From assembly GCF_030123065.1 (NCBI RefSeq), contig NZ_CP126093.1:1430001-1494000 (forward strand): 64,000 bases of DNA. The letters are read 5' to 3'. A program made the position numbers and the translations under genes. A model generated the notes under the pieces. The model had not been told where the DNA came from and ran no database searches. It worked only from the letters and a program-made list of their open reading frames with translations. The DNA is from Neobacillus sp. DY30 (GTDB lineage: Bacteria > Bacillota > Bacilli > Bacillales > Cytobacillaceae). Below are positions 8,831 through 17,855 of this stretch, in pieces (within the stretch, counting starts at the first letter, position 1; each line of letters starts with the position of its first letter).

Positions 8831-9846
8831 TATTTTACAGCCTCCTCTTTCGCTCCAGTCCATTGATCAGTATATATCCAGCAACGAACCTTTACACCAT
8901 CATTCTGCTCGATAAGCTCTGGCTGCTGTTGATGACATAGTGGCTGCTGATGCGGACATCTTGAAGCAAACCTGCAGCCAACGGGCATATTGTAGGGACT
9001 AGGAACACTCCCTTCAATCGTTTGTAATTCTTTCTGGTCTTCATGAATTTTTGGCAATGAATCTAGTAAACCTTGTGTGTAAGGATGTCTTGGATTACCG
9101 AAAATTTTCTTTGTTGGGGCATGTTCAATAATATTACCTGCATACATGACGGCGACTGTATCACATGTTTCAGCAACTACACCTAAATCATGGGTAATCA
9201 TAATGACGCCCATGCCAAGCTTATTTTGCAAGTCTTTGATCAATTCTAGTATTTGGGCCTGAATGGTTACATCCAATGCTGTTGTTGGTTCGTCTGCAAT
9301 TAATACCTCAGGGGTGCATGCAAGTGCCATTGCAATCATGACACGTTGACGCATTCCGCCGCTTAATTGGAAAGGTTCTTGTTTTGCTCTTTTTTCCGGA
9401 GAAGGAATACCGACTAGCTTTAACATTTCGACTGCTTTTTCCCATGCGACCTTACGTCCCATTTTTTGGTGCAGCCGTAACGCTTCAGCAATTTGTTCAC
9501 CAACTGGTAAAACAGGATTCAATGATGTCATCGGTTCTTGAAAAATCATTGAAATCTCATTACCACGGACTTTCCTCATCTCATCTTCTGACATGGTCAC
9601 TAAATCTTTTCCTTTAAAAAGGATTTGTCCGCCAGCAATTTTACCAGGAGGGGAGGGGATTAAACGCAGAATAGAAAGAGAAGTAATACTTTTCCCACAG
9701 CCGGATTCACCGACAATTCCTAAAGTTTCCCCTTTTTTTAAACTGAAATCGATGCCATCAACTGCCTTACTTACGCCCCGTTTGGTAAAGAAATGTGTTT
9801 TTAACCCTTTAACTTCTAAAATTGGTTTGTTATTCTCCGTCATCAT
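8830..9846 (-). CDS. Oligopeptide-type ABC transporter ATP-binding protein (OppD/DppD-like)
   Basis: This 338-residue ATPase has Walker [10 protein letters not shown], signature LSGGMRQR, Walker [13 protein letters not shown], the H-loop THDLG, and the C-terminal oligo_HPY-type region [10 protein letters not shown]. OppD-type proteins carry Ile where most ABC ATPases have Thr in Walker A, as seen here. The start is the first ATG of an ATGATG pair behind AGGTGG. It follows the permease gene closely and overlaps the next ATPase gene by one base. Confidence 0.93.
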   Translation of the reverse strand: MMTENNKPILEVKGLKTHFFTKRGVSKAVDGIDFSLKKGETLGIVGESGCGKSITSLSILRLIPSPPGKIAGGQILFKGKDLVTMSEDEMRKVRGNEISMIFQEPMTSLNPVLPVGEQIAEALRLHQKMGRKVAWEKAVEMLKLVGIPSPEKRAKQEPFQLSGGMRQRVMIAMALACTPEVLIADEPTTALDVTIQAQILELIKDLQNKLGMGVIMITHDLGVVAETCDTVAVMYAGNIIEHAPTKKIFGNPRHPYTQGLLDSLPKIHEDQKELQTIEGSVPSPYNMPVGCRFASRCPHQQPLCHQQQPELIEQNDGVKVRCWIYTDQWTGAKEEAVK

Positions 9847-9859
9847 TTTTCACCACCTG

Positions 9860-10780
9860 TTAATTTAATTCAATCCGTTTGTTAAAGAAACGATAAAGGA
9901 CATCCACCATCAAATTCACGATAACGAAAACCAAAGAGGCAACTAAGACCCCGCCTTGAACCATTGGTAAATCCCGCATCCGAATGGAGTCAACAATCAT
10001 TCTTCCTAGGCCGTTAATAGCAAATATGGATTCCACTAGAACCGTCCCGCCAAGCAACGCACCAAATTGTAAACCTACTACTGTAATAACTGGAATTAAT
10101 GCATTACGTAATCCGTGTTTATAAATAATCACACTTTCACGTACCCCTTTAGCACGAGCTGTTCGAATATAATCCTGACGAATAACTTCGAGCATGCTTG
10201 ACCTTGTCATACGGGCTACAATGGCCGCTCCGCCCGCACCTAATGTTAATGCAGGCAAGATAACATGAAGAATACTATCCCAACCGGCAACTGGCAGGAT
10301 TTGCAGTTTTACTGAGAAGAAGTACATCAACATTAATCCAAACCAAAAGCTCGGTAATGAAATACCTAGTAACGCTACGACCATCACCGTTGTATCTTTT
10401 AAGGAATAAGGTTTAATCGCAGAAATAATACCAGCGGCCATTCCTAAAACGATTGTTATAAGAATACTAAAAAAGGCAAGCTCAATAGTTATAGGCAATC
10501 TCACTAAAATTTCATCTAAGACAGGCTGACTATTCTTAAGTGATACTCCAAAATCTCCACGAAAAACACTCATTAAGTAATCGAAATATTGTACCAATAA
10601 CGGTCTATTTAAACCTAATTGCTCCCTTATGCCTTCAATCGTTTCCTTTGAAGCTCCTTCACCAGCGAGCAATACTGCCGGATCCCCAGGAACTAGCTGC
10701 ATAATAAAGAATACGACAAACGTTACCCCTATAACGACCGGGATTGTTTGCATTAATCGGCGTAATATAAACATCAACAT
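9860..10780 (-). CDS. Oligopeptide-type ABC transporter permease (DppB-like)
   Basis: This 306-residue inner-membrane permease has six predicted helices. The N-terminal RRLMQTIPVVIGVTFVVF segment and GDPA motif are typical of DppB/OppB. The EAA loop (ARAKGVRES..YKHGLRNALIPV) near residues 205-230 contacts an ATPase. The start has GGAGGG upstream and lies 16 bases after the DppC-type gene. It pairs with that permease to form the channel. Confidence 0.92.
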   Translation of the reverse strand: MLMFILRRLMQTIPVVIGVTFVVFFIMQLVPGDPAVLLAGEGASKETIEGIREQLGLNRPLLVQYFDYLMSVFRGDFGVSLKNSQPVLDEILVRLPITIELAFFSILITIVLGMAAGIISAIKPYSLKDTTVMVVALLGISLPSFWFGLMLMYFFSVKLQILPVAGWDSILHVILPALTLGAGGAAIVARMTRSSMLEVIRQDYIRTARAKGVRESVIIYKHGLRNALIPVITVVGLQFGALLGGTVLVESIFAINGLGRMIVDSIRMRDLPMVQGGVLVASLVFVIVNLMVDVLYRFFNKRIELN

Positions 10781-10796
10781 CTTAATTAACCCTCCT

Positions 10797-11699
10797 CTAT
10801 TTCTTCATTCTTGGATCAAAGGCATCACGTAATCCATCTCCAAAAATATTAAAGCCTAAAACTAGTATAGAAATAGCAAGCCCTGGAAAAATAGCGATAT
10901 AAGGTGCAGAGAATAAGAAATCCCTGCCACTGCTTAACATCGTTCCCCATTCGGGAGAAGGGGGCTGGGCACCAAGACCGAGGAAAGATAAACCAGCTGC
11001 TGAAAGAATAACAGTAGCAAGTCTTAGTGTCCCTTGCACAATAATAGGTGATAGTATATTTGGCAAAATATGTTTAAAGATAATGGTTACGTCATTCGCT
11101 CCAAGTGAGCGGACAGCGTCAATATACTCGAGTCTTTTCACTTCTAAAGTAGAGCCGCGGACAATACGAGCAAATAATGGAATAGAATATGCGCCGACAG
11201 CTATCGTTACATTAATTAACCCAGGACCAAGGGCACTAATGATGGCTAAAGCAAGTAAGATCCCTGGGAATGCCAAAAGGATATCCATGATTCTCATAAT
11301 GGTTGAATCAATCCATTTCCCATAATAGCCTGCGATGAGTCCCAAAATTATTCCAAAAAAGGCACCAAAGATTACTGCAGTTATTCCAATTCCCATCGAA
11401 AGTCTAGAACCATAAAGGATACGACTTAAGATATCTCTTCCTTTATCATCTGTACCCATCCAGTGATCTGCTGAGGGAGGTATTAATTTGTTTTCTAAAT
11501 TAATTTCGTAAGGATCATAGGGAGCAAGTAATGGTGCGAAAAGTGCGATAAACACATAGAAAAGAATAATGATCGCACCGACCATTGCCGCTTTATTCAT
11601 TGTTAAGATAGATAAGAAATCTCTTAGTTTAGATTCTTTTGGTTGATTCATTGTTTGCTTAATTACAACTGGTGAATCTGTTTTTGCTTCAAGTGTCAC
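10797..11699 (-). CDS. Oligopeptide-type ABC transporter permease (DppC-like)
   Basis: This 300-residue permease has an N-terminal cytosolic tail and six helices. Family marks are FAPLLAPYDP near residue 58, GTDDKGRDILSRILYGSR, and the EAA loop with RSLGAN..IIFKHILPN. It starts at GTG behind AAGGAGGGG and is the first gene of the minus-strand permease-ATPase operon (C, B, D, F order). It diverges from a binding-protein gene across a 291-base intergenic region. Confidence 0.92.
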   Translation of the reverse strand: MTLEAKTDSPVVIKQTMNQPKESKLRDFLSILTMNKAAMVGAIIILFYVFIALFAPLLAPYDPYEINLENKLIPPSADHWMGTDDKGRDILSRILYGSRLSMGIGITAVIFGAFFGIILGLIAGYYGKWIDSTIMRIMDILLAFPGILLALAIISALGPGLINVTIAVGAYSIPLFARIVRGSTLEVKRLEYIDAVRSLGANDVTIIFKHILPNILSPIIVQGTLRLATVILSAAGLSFLGLGAQPPSPEWGTMLSSGRDFLFSAPYIAIFPGLAISILVLGFNIFGDGLRDAFDPRMKK

Positions 11700-11990
11700 G
11701 TAAACCCCTCCTTAATATTTGGATTTGAAAGAATGATGTCGATTCTTGCTGTTATATTCCTCCTTTCAGAAACTTTCATTTTTTCGAGATATGTACAAAT
11801 TATCAAAATTAACAGGAAAGTAAATGTTTTTTAAATTGTTTGTCAAAATAGTTAAAATACTTGTAAATATTCTGTAAATATTCCAGCGAATCATCTTCTA
11901 TAATGCAGATAAGGATTTAAAAGGAATTGTGAAAAATTTTATTCCTATTAAATTCAGAATCTTATAAAAATCATCGAAGGAGAGACGAAA
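11700..11990. other. Divergent intergenic region between ABC operon and third binding-protein gene
   Basis: No gene is seen. On the minus strand GAAAGGAGG (11759-11767) is a strong Shine-Dalgarno sequence without a start codon behind it. On the plus side there is a tandem repeat of TGTAAATATTC (11862-11883) and a TATAAT box (11899-11904). Confidence 0.6.
11862..11904 (+). promoter_or_regulatory. Promoter/operator of third binding-protein gene
   Basis: Two tandem copies of TGTAAATATTC lie at 11862-11883, followed 15 bases later by TATAAT (11899-11904). A close -35 consensus is lacking. AATATTC is also the half-site of the palindrome in front of the second binding-protein gene, at a similar distance to its -10 box, so a common regulator is plausible. 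Confidence 0.45.
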
Positions 11991-13568
11991 ATGGAGGGAA
12001 ACAAAAGAGTTTTAAGAAAAGCAATACTATTAGTATTAATAGGATTAATGCTATTGATTGCTCAAGCATGTTCAACAAAATCAACTTCATCTAATGAAGG
12101 AGAAAGTAAAAAAGAAGGGGAAAAACAAGGCGGCACCTTAACAGTTGTTCGACTTTCGGATGCAACCAAGCTAGACCCGCATTTTATTACGGATATTCCA
12201 TCAGCCAATATTATCTACCAAAAAGTTTATCAGGGTCTTGTAGTTCCGGATAAGGACTTTAAAATTCAACCACTATTGGCGAAAGAATGGAAAGTAGTAA
12301 ATGATACAACTTGGGAATTTAAATTAAGAGATGATGTAACTTTCCATGATGGAACCCCATTTAACGCAGAGGCAGTAAAAGTAACGTTTAATCGATTATT
12401 AGATCCAGCTACAGGTTCACCTCAACGTACGAAATTTGAAATGATCACAGAAGTAAAAGTAATAGATGATTACACTGTTCAATTAATGCTTGCCTACCCA
12501 TATGCACCTTTGTTATCAATTTTGGCAAGCCAGGAAGGTAGCATCATCAGTCCAAAAGCTTTAGCTGAAAATCCTGAAAAACTAGCTGAACATCCAGTAG
12601 GAACAGGACCATTTGTATTTGATGCTTGGAAAAGCGGGCAGGAAATCTCATTAACGAAAAATGAAAATTACTGGGGCAAGAAGCCAAATATTGATCGTGT
12701 AGTATATAAGGTAGTACCTGAGGATGCAACCCGTCTTGCGATGATTGAAACGGGAGAAGCACACATTAATGACCAAGTACCGGTGACTGAAATTGAACGT
12801 ATTGAGGCATCCGATACAATGGGGCTTTATCGTACAGAAGGACTAGCTGTTGAATTCCTTGGATTTAATACAAAGAAAAAACCGTTTGATGATGTGAAGG
12901 TTCGTAGAGCCATCAGCCATGCAATTGAAAGAGAAGCTATTATTAAAGGTGTATATAATAATGTAGGAACACTCGCAAATGCGGCGATGAGCCCTAAAGT
13001 TTTAGGTTATAGCGACAAGATTCAGCCTTATGATTATGATTTGAATGAAGCAAAGCAATTGTTAAAAGAAGCTGGTTATGAGAATGGTTTAGAAATTAAA
13101 TTATTGACAAGTGACCGAAAAGAAAGAATCAACATGGCAGAAGTAATTCAATCCCAATTAAAAGGAATCGGCGTAAATGTTGAAATACAAGTAATGGAAT
13201 ACGGTGCATTTATTGAAATGCTTAATAATGGTGAACATGAAATGGTTATTAACGGTTGGGGAAATGCAACTGGTGACGGAGATTACAATCAGTATAATTT
13301 ATTCCACTCTGCATCACAGGGTCCAGCGGGTAACCATTTTTACTACAGTAATCCAGAAGCAGACCAAAAGATTGAGGCAGCACGTAAAGAAACAGATGAA
13401 GCAAAGCGTTTAGCACTATATGAAGAAGTGATGCAAATCGAAATGGATGATGCTGTATATATCCCAATTCGTAACTATGAGCATATAGCAGCCCACAGCA
13501 AAAACGTAAGCGGTTTTTGGCTGAATGCAGCGAACTACCTTATGATTGATGATGTAGTAGTTAAGTAA
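11991..13568 (+). CDS. ABC transporter substrate-binding lipoprotein, oligopeptide type (paralog 3)
   Basis: This 525-residue family 5 solute-binding lipoprotein has its lipobox Cys at position 27 (AQAC). Motifs HDGTPFNAEAVK, VGTGPFVF and ATGDGDYNQYNLFH are shared with the two other copies in this window. It is more diverged from them than they are from each other. The ATG follows GAAGGAGAG. It heads an operon with two amidohydrolase genes (13635 and 14888), which couples ligand capture directly with deamination. The permease operon lies divergently upstream, so this is the copy most surely matched to it. Confidence 0.92.
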   Translation: MEGNKRVLRKAILLVLIGLMLLIAQACSTKSTSSNEGESKKEGEKQGGTLTVVRLSDATKLDPHFITDIPSANIIYQKVYQGLVVPDKDFKIQPLLAKEWKVVNDTTWEFKLRDDVTFHDGTPFNAEAVKVTFNRLLDPATGSPQRTKFEMITEVKVIDDYTVQLMLAYPYAPLLSILASQEGSIISPKALAENPEKLAEHPVGTGPFVFDAWKSGQEISLTKNENYWGKKPNIDRVVYKVVPEDATRLAMIETGEAHINDQVPVTEIERIEASDTMGLYRTEGLAVEFLGFNTKKKPFDDVKVRRAISHAIEREAIIKGVYNNVGTLANAAMSPKVLGYSDKIQPYDYDLNEAKQLLKEAGYENGLEIKLLTSDRKERINMAEVIQSQLKGIGVNVEIQVMEYGAFIEMLNNGEHEMVINGWGNATGDGDYNQYNLFHSASQGPAGNHFYYSNPEADQKIEAARKETDEAKRLALYEEVMQIEMDDAVYIPIRNYEHIAAHSKNVSGFWLNAANYLMIDDVVVK

Positions 13569-13578
13569 AGGAAACAAA

Positions 13579-13608
13579 TGAAAAGTACTTTTGTAAAAAA
13601 GTACTTTT
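13579..13608 (+). other. Paired palindrome between binding-protein and amidohydrolase genes
   Basis: The 12-base palindrome AAAAGTACTTTT occurs twice with GTAA between, so the RNA can form a 12-base stem. It starts 11 bases after the binding-protein stop and is followed by a broken T run. It may act as an attenuator or a 3' protecting stem, as the hairpin at 373-411 does in the first unit. Confidence 0.5.
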
Positions 13609-13634
13609 CCTACTTTTTAATAGGAGGATTAAAA

Positions 13635-14873
13635 ATGAATATATTTTGGCTGACGAATGTACGTTTAGAAAAAGGCTTCATAAAGGGAAATGAACGTATC
13701 TCAGGTACTGAAACAGAAATATGCCACTTGAAAATTGAAGATGGAAAAATTACCGAGATCACAAATGTTTTTCCTAATGATGAAGAGCGACAGGTTGATG
13801 CGTGCAGTCAACTCCTTCTTCCGACGTTACGAGATATGCATATTCACATTGATAAAACCTATTATGGCGGACCTTGGAAAGCTTGTACTCCACTTACAAA
13901 AGGTATTTTTACTCGATTAGAAGAAGAAAAAGAACTGCTGCCAAAGTTGCTGCCAACTGCCCAGGAGCGAGCAGAGAAAATGATTGAAATGTACTTAAAA
14001 AATGGTCACACCCATATTAGGACTCATTGTAATGTAGATCCTGTGATTGGTCTCAAAAATTTAGAGGCAACAGTGAACGCATTGAAAAAATACGAGGATG
14101 TTCTCACATATGAAATCGTAGCGTTTCCGCAACATGGGTTGTTAAAGAGTGAATCTGTTCAATTAGTTCGCAGTGCGATGAAGAATGGTGCAACATTAGT
14201 TGGGGGTGTTGACCCTGCTACTGTTGATCGAAATATTGAAAAATCCTTAAATACAATTTTTGAAATTGCTGTAGAAAACAATAAAGGGGTAGATATTCAT
14301 TTACATGATCCCAACACTTTGGGAGCATTTACCTTTGAAAGAATGGCATATTATACGAAAGAAGCAGGTCTGAAAGGGAGGGCCACAATCAGCCACGCCA
14401 TTGCACTAGGTGATTTACATGGGGAGGCACTTACAGAAATAGCTGCGGTATTAAAAGATCAAGAAATTGATATTACTTCAACAGTTCCGGTAAATCGACC
14501 TACAATTCCAATTCCAACTTTAGACAAATTTGGTATTCAAGTTTCTGTGGGACATGACAGTATTACGGACCACTGGTCACCATTTGGAACAGGGAATACG
14601 ATTCAAAAGCTTGGGATTCTTGCGGAACGGTTCCGACTATCTGACGAATACTCATTGTCAAGAACCTTGAAATTTGGAACTGGAGGAGTTACACCGCTGA
14701 ATGAAAAAGGCGATCGTGTTTGGCCAAAAGTTGGCGATGACGCAACCATGATGCTCGTAAACGCAACCTGTTCTGCTGAAGCAGTCGCTAGGAGGGCTGC
14801 TGTAGAAGCGTTATTTTTTAAAGGAAAAAAGGTTGAAAGTAAGTTAACACAATCAAATCCGGTACAGGTATAA
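13635..14873 (+). CDS. Amidohydrolase, cytosine-deaminase-like (paralog 2)
   Basis: This 412-residue member of the amidohydrolase superfamily has H69-x-H71 in MHIHIDKTY, a later HLHD motif, SHA for the fourth metal His, and GHDS for the catalytic Asp. That last motif is nearer to the GHDD of cytosine deaminases than the other two paralogs. The frame is open from 13578, but ATG at 13635 has AGGAGG eight bases before it and aligns with the other paralogs (INxFWLTNVRLE-type start), so I use it. It is the second gene of an operon with the binding lipoprotein and a third amidohydrolase 14 bases downstream. It is probably a cytosolic deaminase or amidase of a heterocycle. Confidence 0.85.
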   Translation: MNIFWLTNVRLEKGFIKGNERISGTETEICHLKIEDGKITEITNVFPNDEERQVDACSQLLLPTLRDMHIHIDKTYYGGPWKACTPLTKGIFTRLEEEKELLPKLLPTAQERAEKMIEMYLKNGHTHIRTHCNVDPVIGLKNLEATVNALKKYEDVLTYEIVAFPQHGLLKSESVQLVRSAMKNGATLVGGVDPATVDRNIEKSLNTIFEIAVENNKGVDIHLHDPNTLGAFTFERMAYYTKEAGLKGRATISHAIALGDLHGEALTEIAAVLKDQEIDITSTVPVNRPTIPIPTLDKFGIQVSVGHDSITDHWSPFGTGNTIQKLGILAERFRLSDEYSLSRTLKFGTGGVTPLNEKGDRVWPKVGDDATMMLVNATCSAEAVARRAAVEALFFKGKKVESKLTQSNPVQV

Positions 14874-14887
14874 AGGAGGAAATAGAA

Positions 14888-16108
14888 TTGACCACTCCAT
14901 ATTGGATAAAAAACGTAAGATTAGAGACTGGGTATATCAAGGATGAAAAAGGTGTATACGAAACAAAAACGGAGCTTTTTAATTTAAAAATTGTAGAAGG
15001 AAGAATTGTAGAAAAACAGAATAATAGCTTTGTTATTCCACAAGGTGAAAGCATAAAAGATGCAAAAGGGTTATTAGCATTACCATCTTTTAAAGAAATG
15101 CACAATCATCTAGATAAAACTTATCTTTCACTTGAGTGGAAGTCACCGATACCAGCTAAAAATTTAGAAGAACGGCTACGATTAGAAGCGGCGGAACTAG
15201 AGGAATTAATGCCAACAACCAAACAGCGTGCTAGTGCTATGATTGAATTGCTTCTATCACATGGTTCGACACATATTCGAACACATGTAAATATCGATCC
15301 CTATATCGGTTTAAAGAACCTTGAGGGTGTTAAAGCTGCGCTCGAAGATTATTCAGGCAGACTTACTTATGAGATTGTAGCTTTTCCGCAACATGGGTTA
15401 TTAAGAGAAAATGTTATCCCAATGATGAAAGAAGCGATGAGAACTGGAGCAAACCTTGTCGGCGGGTTAGACCCTGCAGGGATTGACCGAAATATTGAAA
15501 AATCACTCTATGAAGTAATGAATCTTGCGACACAATTTGATGCAGATATTGATATACATTTACATGATAGTGGACATGTTGGCTATTATACAGTTGACAA
15601 ACTAGCTGAAATGGTAGAACAGGCAAAATGGCACAACCGTACAGCCGTCAGCCACGCTTTTAGCTTGGGGGAAGTACCATTGCCTCAGCAGGAAGAAATG
15701 GCAGAAAAGCTGAGCGGGCTGGGAATGTCTATTATGTCTACCATTCCTATTACAAGAACCCTTCCTCCAATTGATCTTTTAGATCATAAGGGGGTTAACG
15801 TTTACTTAGGCTGCGATGGATTTTATGATTCCTGGGGACCATTCGGCACAGGTGATGTGTTAGAAAAGGTAACGCGTTATGGCGAGCTATATCGTAAGAG
15901 TGATGAACGTTCATTAGCACAGTCGCTAAAATGGGCGACGGGAGGGCCTACACCATTAACGCAGGAGGGCGAGGTTGCCTGGCCGCTTCCTGGGGATGAG
16001 GCAAATCTAGTTCTTGTCCATGCATCCTGTTCAGCAGAAGCAGTAGCGAGAACACCAAAGCGTGAAGCTGTAATTTTTAGAGGAAAAGTAGTATCAGGAC
16101 AATTGTAA
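14888..16108 (+). CDS. Amidohydrolase, cytosine-deaminase-like (paralog 3)
   Basis: This 406-residue amidohydrolase has HNHLDKTY for the first metal pair, HLHDSGH for the third, SHAFSLG for the fourth and GCDG for the catalytic Asp. The base before that Asp is Cys here, Asn in paralog 1 and His in paralog 2, so the three enzymes differ exactly where the ring is bound. The start is TTG with AAAGGAGG seven bases upstream, 14 bases after the previous stop. It is the last gene before a strong terminator. Confidence 0.85.
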   Translation: MTTPYWIKNVRLETGYIKDEKGVYETKTELFNLKIVEGRIVEKQNNSFVIPQGESIKDAKGLLALPSFKEMHNHLDKTYLSLEWKSPIPAKNLEERLRLEAAELEELMPTTKQRASAMIELLLSHGSTHIRTHVNIDPYIGLKNLEGVKAALEDYSGRLTYEIVAFPQHGLLRENVIPMMKEAMRTGANLVGGLDPAGIDRNIEKSLYEVMNLATQFDADIDIHLHDSGHVGYYTVDKLAEMVEQAKWHNRTAVSHAFSLGEVPLPQQEEMAEKLSGLGMSIMSTIPITRTLPPIDLLDHKGVNVYLGCDGFYDSWGPFGTGDVLEKVTRYGELYRKSDERSLAQSLKWATGGPTPLTQEGEVAWPLPGDEANLVLVHASCSAEAVARTPKREAVIFRGKVVSGQL

Positions 16109-16114
16109 ATGAAA

Positions 16115-16145
16115 AGCCCCGTTATATTGGTAACGGGGCTCAGCT
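16115..16145. terminator. Bidirectional terminator
   Basis: A ten-base perfect stem, AGCCCCGTTA / TAACGGGGCT, lies between the convergent amidohydrolase operon and the PucR-type gene. Confidence 0.8.
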
Positions 16146-16148
16146 TTA

Positions 16149-17855
16149 TCAATCTAGGCGAAGTTTCTTATTTAACAATCTAAAGATTTTTAATGCTAAT
16201 TGGATTTGAAGGAGTTCCTCAGAATTCTTTAAATCAGAATTTAATATTTCTTTAATTTTCTCAATTCTATAGATCAGTGTGTTCCGATGCAAGAACATCG
16301 CTTTTGCTGTTTCACTGATATTTAAGTTATTTTGAAAATAATTTTCTAATGTAATGATGTAGCTGGTTCCATGTAATTGATCGTGTTCATAAATTTTTCC
16401 GAGCTGCTTCATAAAAAACTCTTCTAGGTCAGGGGCCTTAATATTTGAATCTAAAAAGTGGTAGATAGAATGATCTTCAAAATGGGATACTCCGCCACTG
16501 TTTTCAAATTTTTGCATTAATCTTATCGATTCATTTGCTTCCGAAAAGCTTTTATGTAGAGAATGAATGGTTTCATACTGTCTGCCAATGCCGATTAAGA
16601 AGTTGGAATTGCTAATTTGCTTATTCAAGATACTATATAGGTTATTAGTGTATTGTTTTGCTTCATTAACAGAAACTGCCGGTCGGTTTTCATGCTGTCC
16701 GATTAAGATGATGATGCGATTGTTTCGATGAATGCATGTAACTTCTCCATCTGCTTTATTAGCGTAATCATATATTAGCTCTACACATTTTCGGGCTTTA
16801 TTTTCCAAGCTGACCCTTCTAGCCACCATATCCTCATACTTCTCTAACTCCTCTGATTGTATATTAATCACAATACAGTAATACATATAATTTGAATGGA
16901 GTCCATGCATTTCACTTAGCGTATGGATGGTTTCACTAGAGGTTATTTTTCCAGTAAGCAAATCATCAAAAAAGTCCTGTCGGATCTTTAATTTCACTTC
17001 TTCTATTTCCTTGGCTTTTATTCTTTCAAGCGCAATGTTCGTCGATGCCTGTTCTAAAATGATGAAGTCAAATTCAGTTAGTTCACTTACTGTTTGCCAT
17101 ACAATTATATATCCATAAATATAGCTTGCTGCGGCAACAGGCAAGATTCTACAATTTACTTCGATGTCTTCTAAATAATAAATACGTTGAATGGTCTTTT
17201 TCATTTCACTTACATTTTTAGGAATAGAGTCAACGAATTCCTTTGGAAAAGCAGGTCTATTTTTCACCAAATCTAAACAGTATGAAAGCGGAACTTTATT
17301 ATTCATATGTTCTGTAAAGTCCACTAGTTTCCAATCTTCATTTACAAATATAATTGGATTATTAATGGTCTCAGATAACATTGATAAAATTCTATCTATT
17401 CCTCCGCCTTCAAGTGTAATTCTAAAAAATAAATTATGTATGTCTAGAGTTTTTCTATTTAATAAATCATATCTTCCCGATGCTTTTTCATTAATAATCG
17501 AAATAACCCTTGATAAGGTATATTCAAATGGTAATTCTAATAATGGTAATCCAAGCCTGTTTGCTTCGTCAATCATGTTCTGTGGGAGTTTATCAAAGTA
17601 TCTTTTCATTTTGACAATTAGTCCGGCACAGTTTATTTGGGAAAGCTCTTGAATGATTCGATTCTGTAACTCTTCATTGTCCTTGAAAATATATCCTGTT
17701 GATAAAAGTAATTCATTTGGTGATAACCAATCGAATACCTCAGGATTTTCAATAATATTTACAATCGCTATCTCATTATTAATTCCTTTTTCCCCAGCTA
17801 CTATTTTTAATCCATCAATCGCTTTAATTTCAAAAAGGTCCTTAACGGTTAACAA
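16149..17855 (-). CDS. PucR-family transcriptional regulator
   Basis: This 568-residue regulator has an N-terminal PucR domain (about residues 1-125; begins LTVKDLFEI, with LLLSTGY), a middle region resembling the GGDEF-like domain of CdaR proteins, and a C-terminal HTH_30 domain (about 500-560; NISETAKAMFLHRNTLIYRIEKI). Family members control purine, allantoin, GABA or sugar-diacid use. It starts at TTG behind AGGATG. It lies between the deaminase operon and an NCS2 permease, so it is the best candidate regulator of the island. The 12-mer TTTTTAGGACCA 120 bases upstream of its start recurs in front of the binding-protein gene at 1879. Confidence 0.9.
   Translation of the reverse strand: MLTVKDLFEIKAIDGLKIVAGEKGINNEIAIVNIIENPEVFDWLSPNELLLSTGYIFKDNEELQNRIIQELSQINCAGLIVKMKRYFDKLPQNMIDEANRLGLPLLELPFEYTLSRVISIINEKASGRYDLLNRKTLDIHNLFFRITLEGGGIDRILSMLSETINNPIIFVNEDWKLVDFTEHMNNKVPLSYCLDLVKNRPAFPKEFVDSIPKNVSEMKKTIQRIYYLEDIEVNCRILPVAAASYIYGYIIVWQTVSELTEFDFIILEQASTNIALERIKAKEIEEVKLKIRQDFFDDLLTGKITSSETIHTLSEMHGLHSNYMYYCIVINIQSEELEKYEDMVARRVSLENKARKCVELIYDYANKADGEVTCIHRNNRIIILIGQHENRPAVSVNEAKQYTNNLYSILNKQISNSNFLIGIGRQYETIHSLHKSFSEANESIRLMQKFENSGGVSHFEDHSIYHFLDSNIKAPDLEEFFMKQLGKIYEHDQLHGTSYIITLENYFQNNLNISETAKAMFLHRNTLIYRIEKIKEILNSDLKNSEELLQIQLALKIFRLLNKKLRLD

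Noticed and set aside
17191..17652. Plus-strand open frame of 153 codons
   Set aside because: Antisense to the PucR regulator gene, low-complexity Ser/Phe-rich product, no ribosome site.
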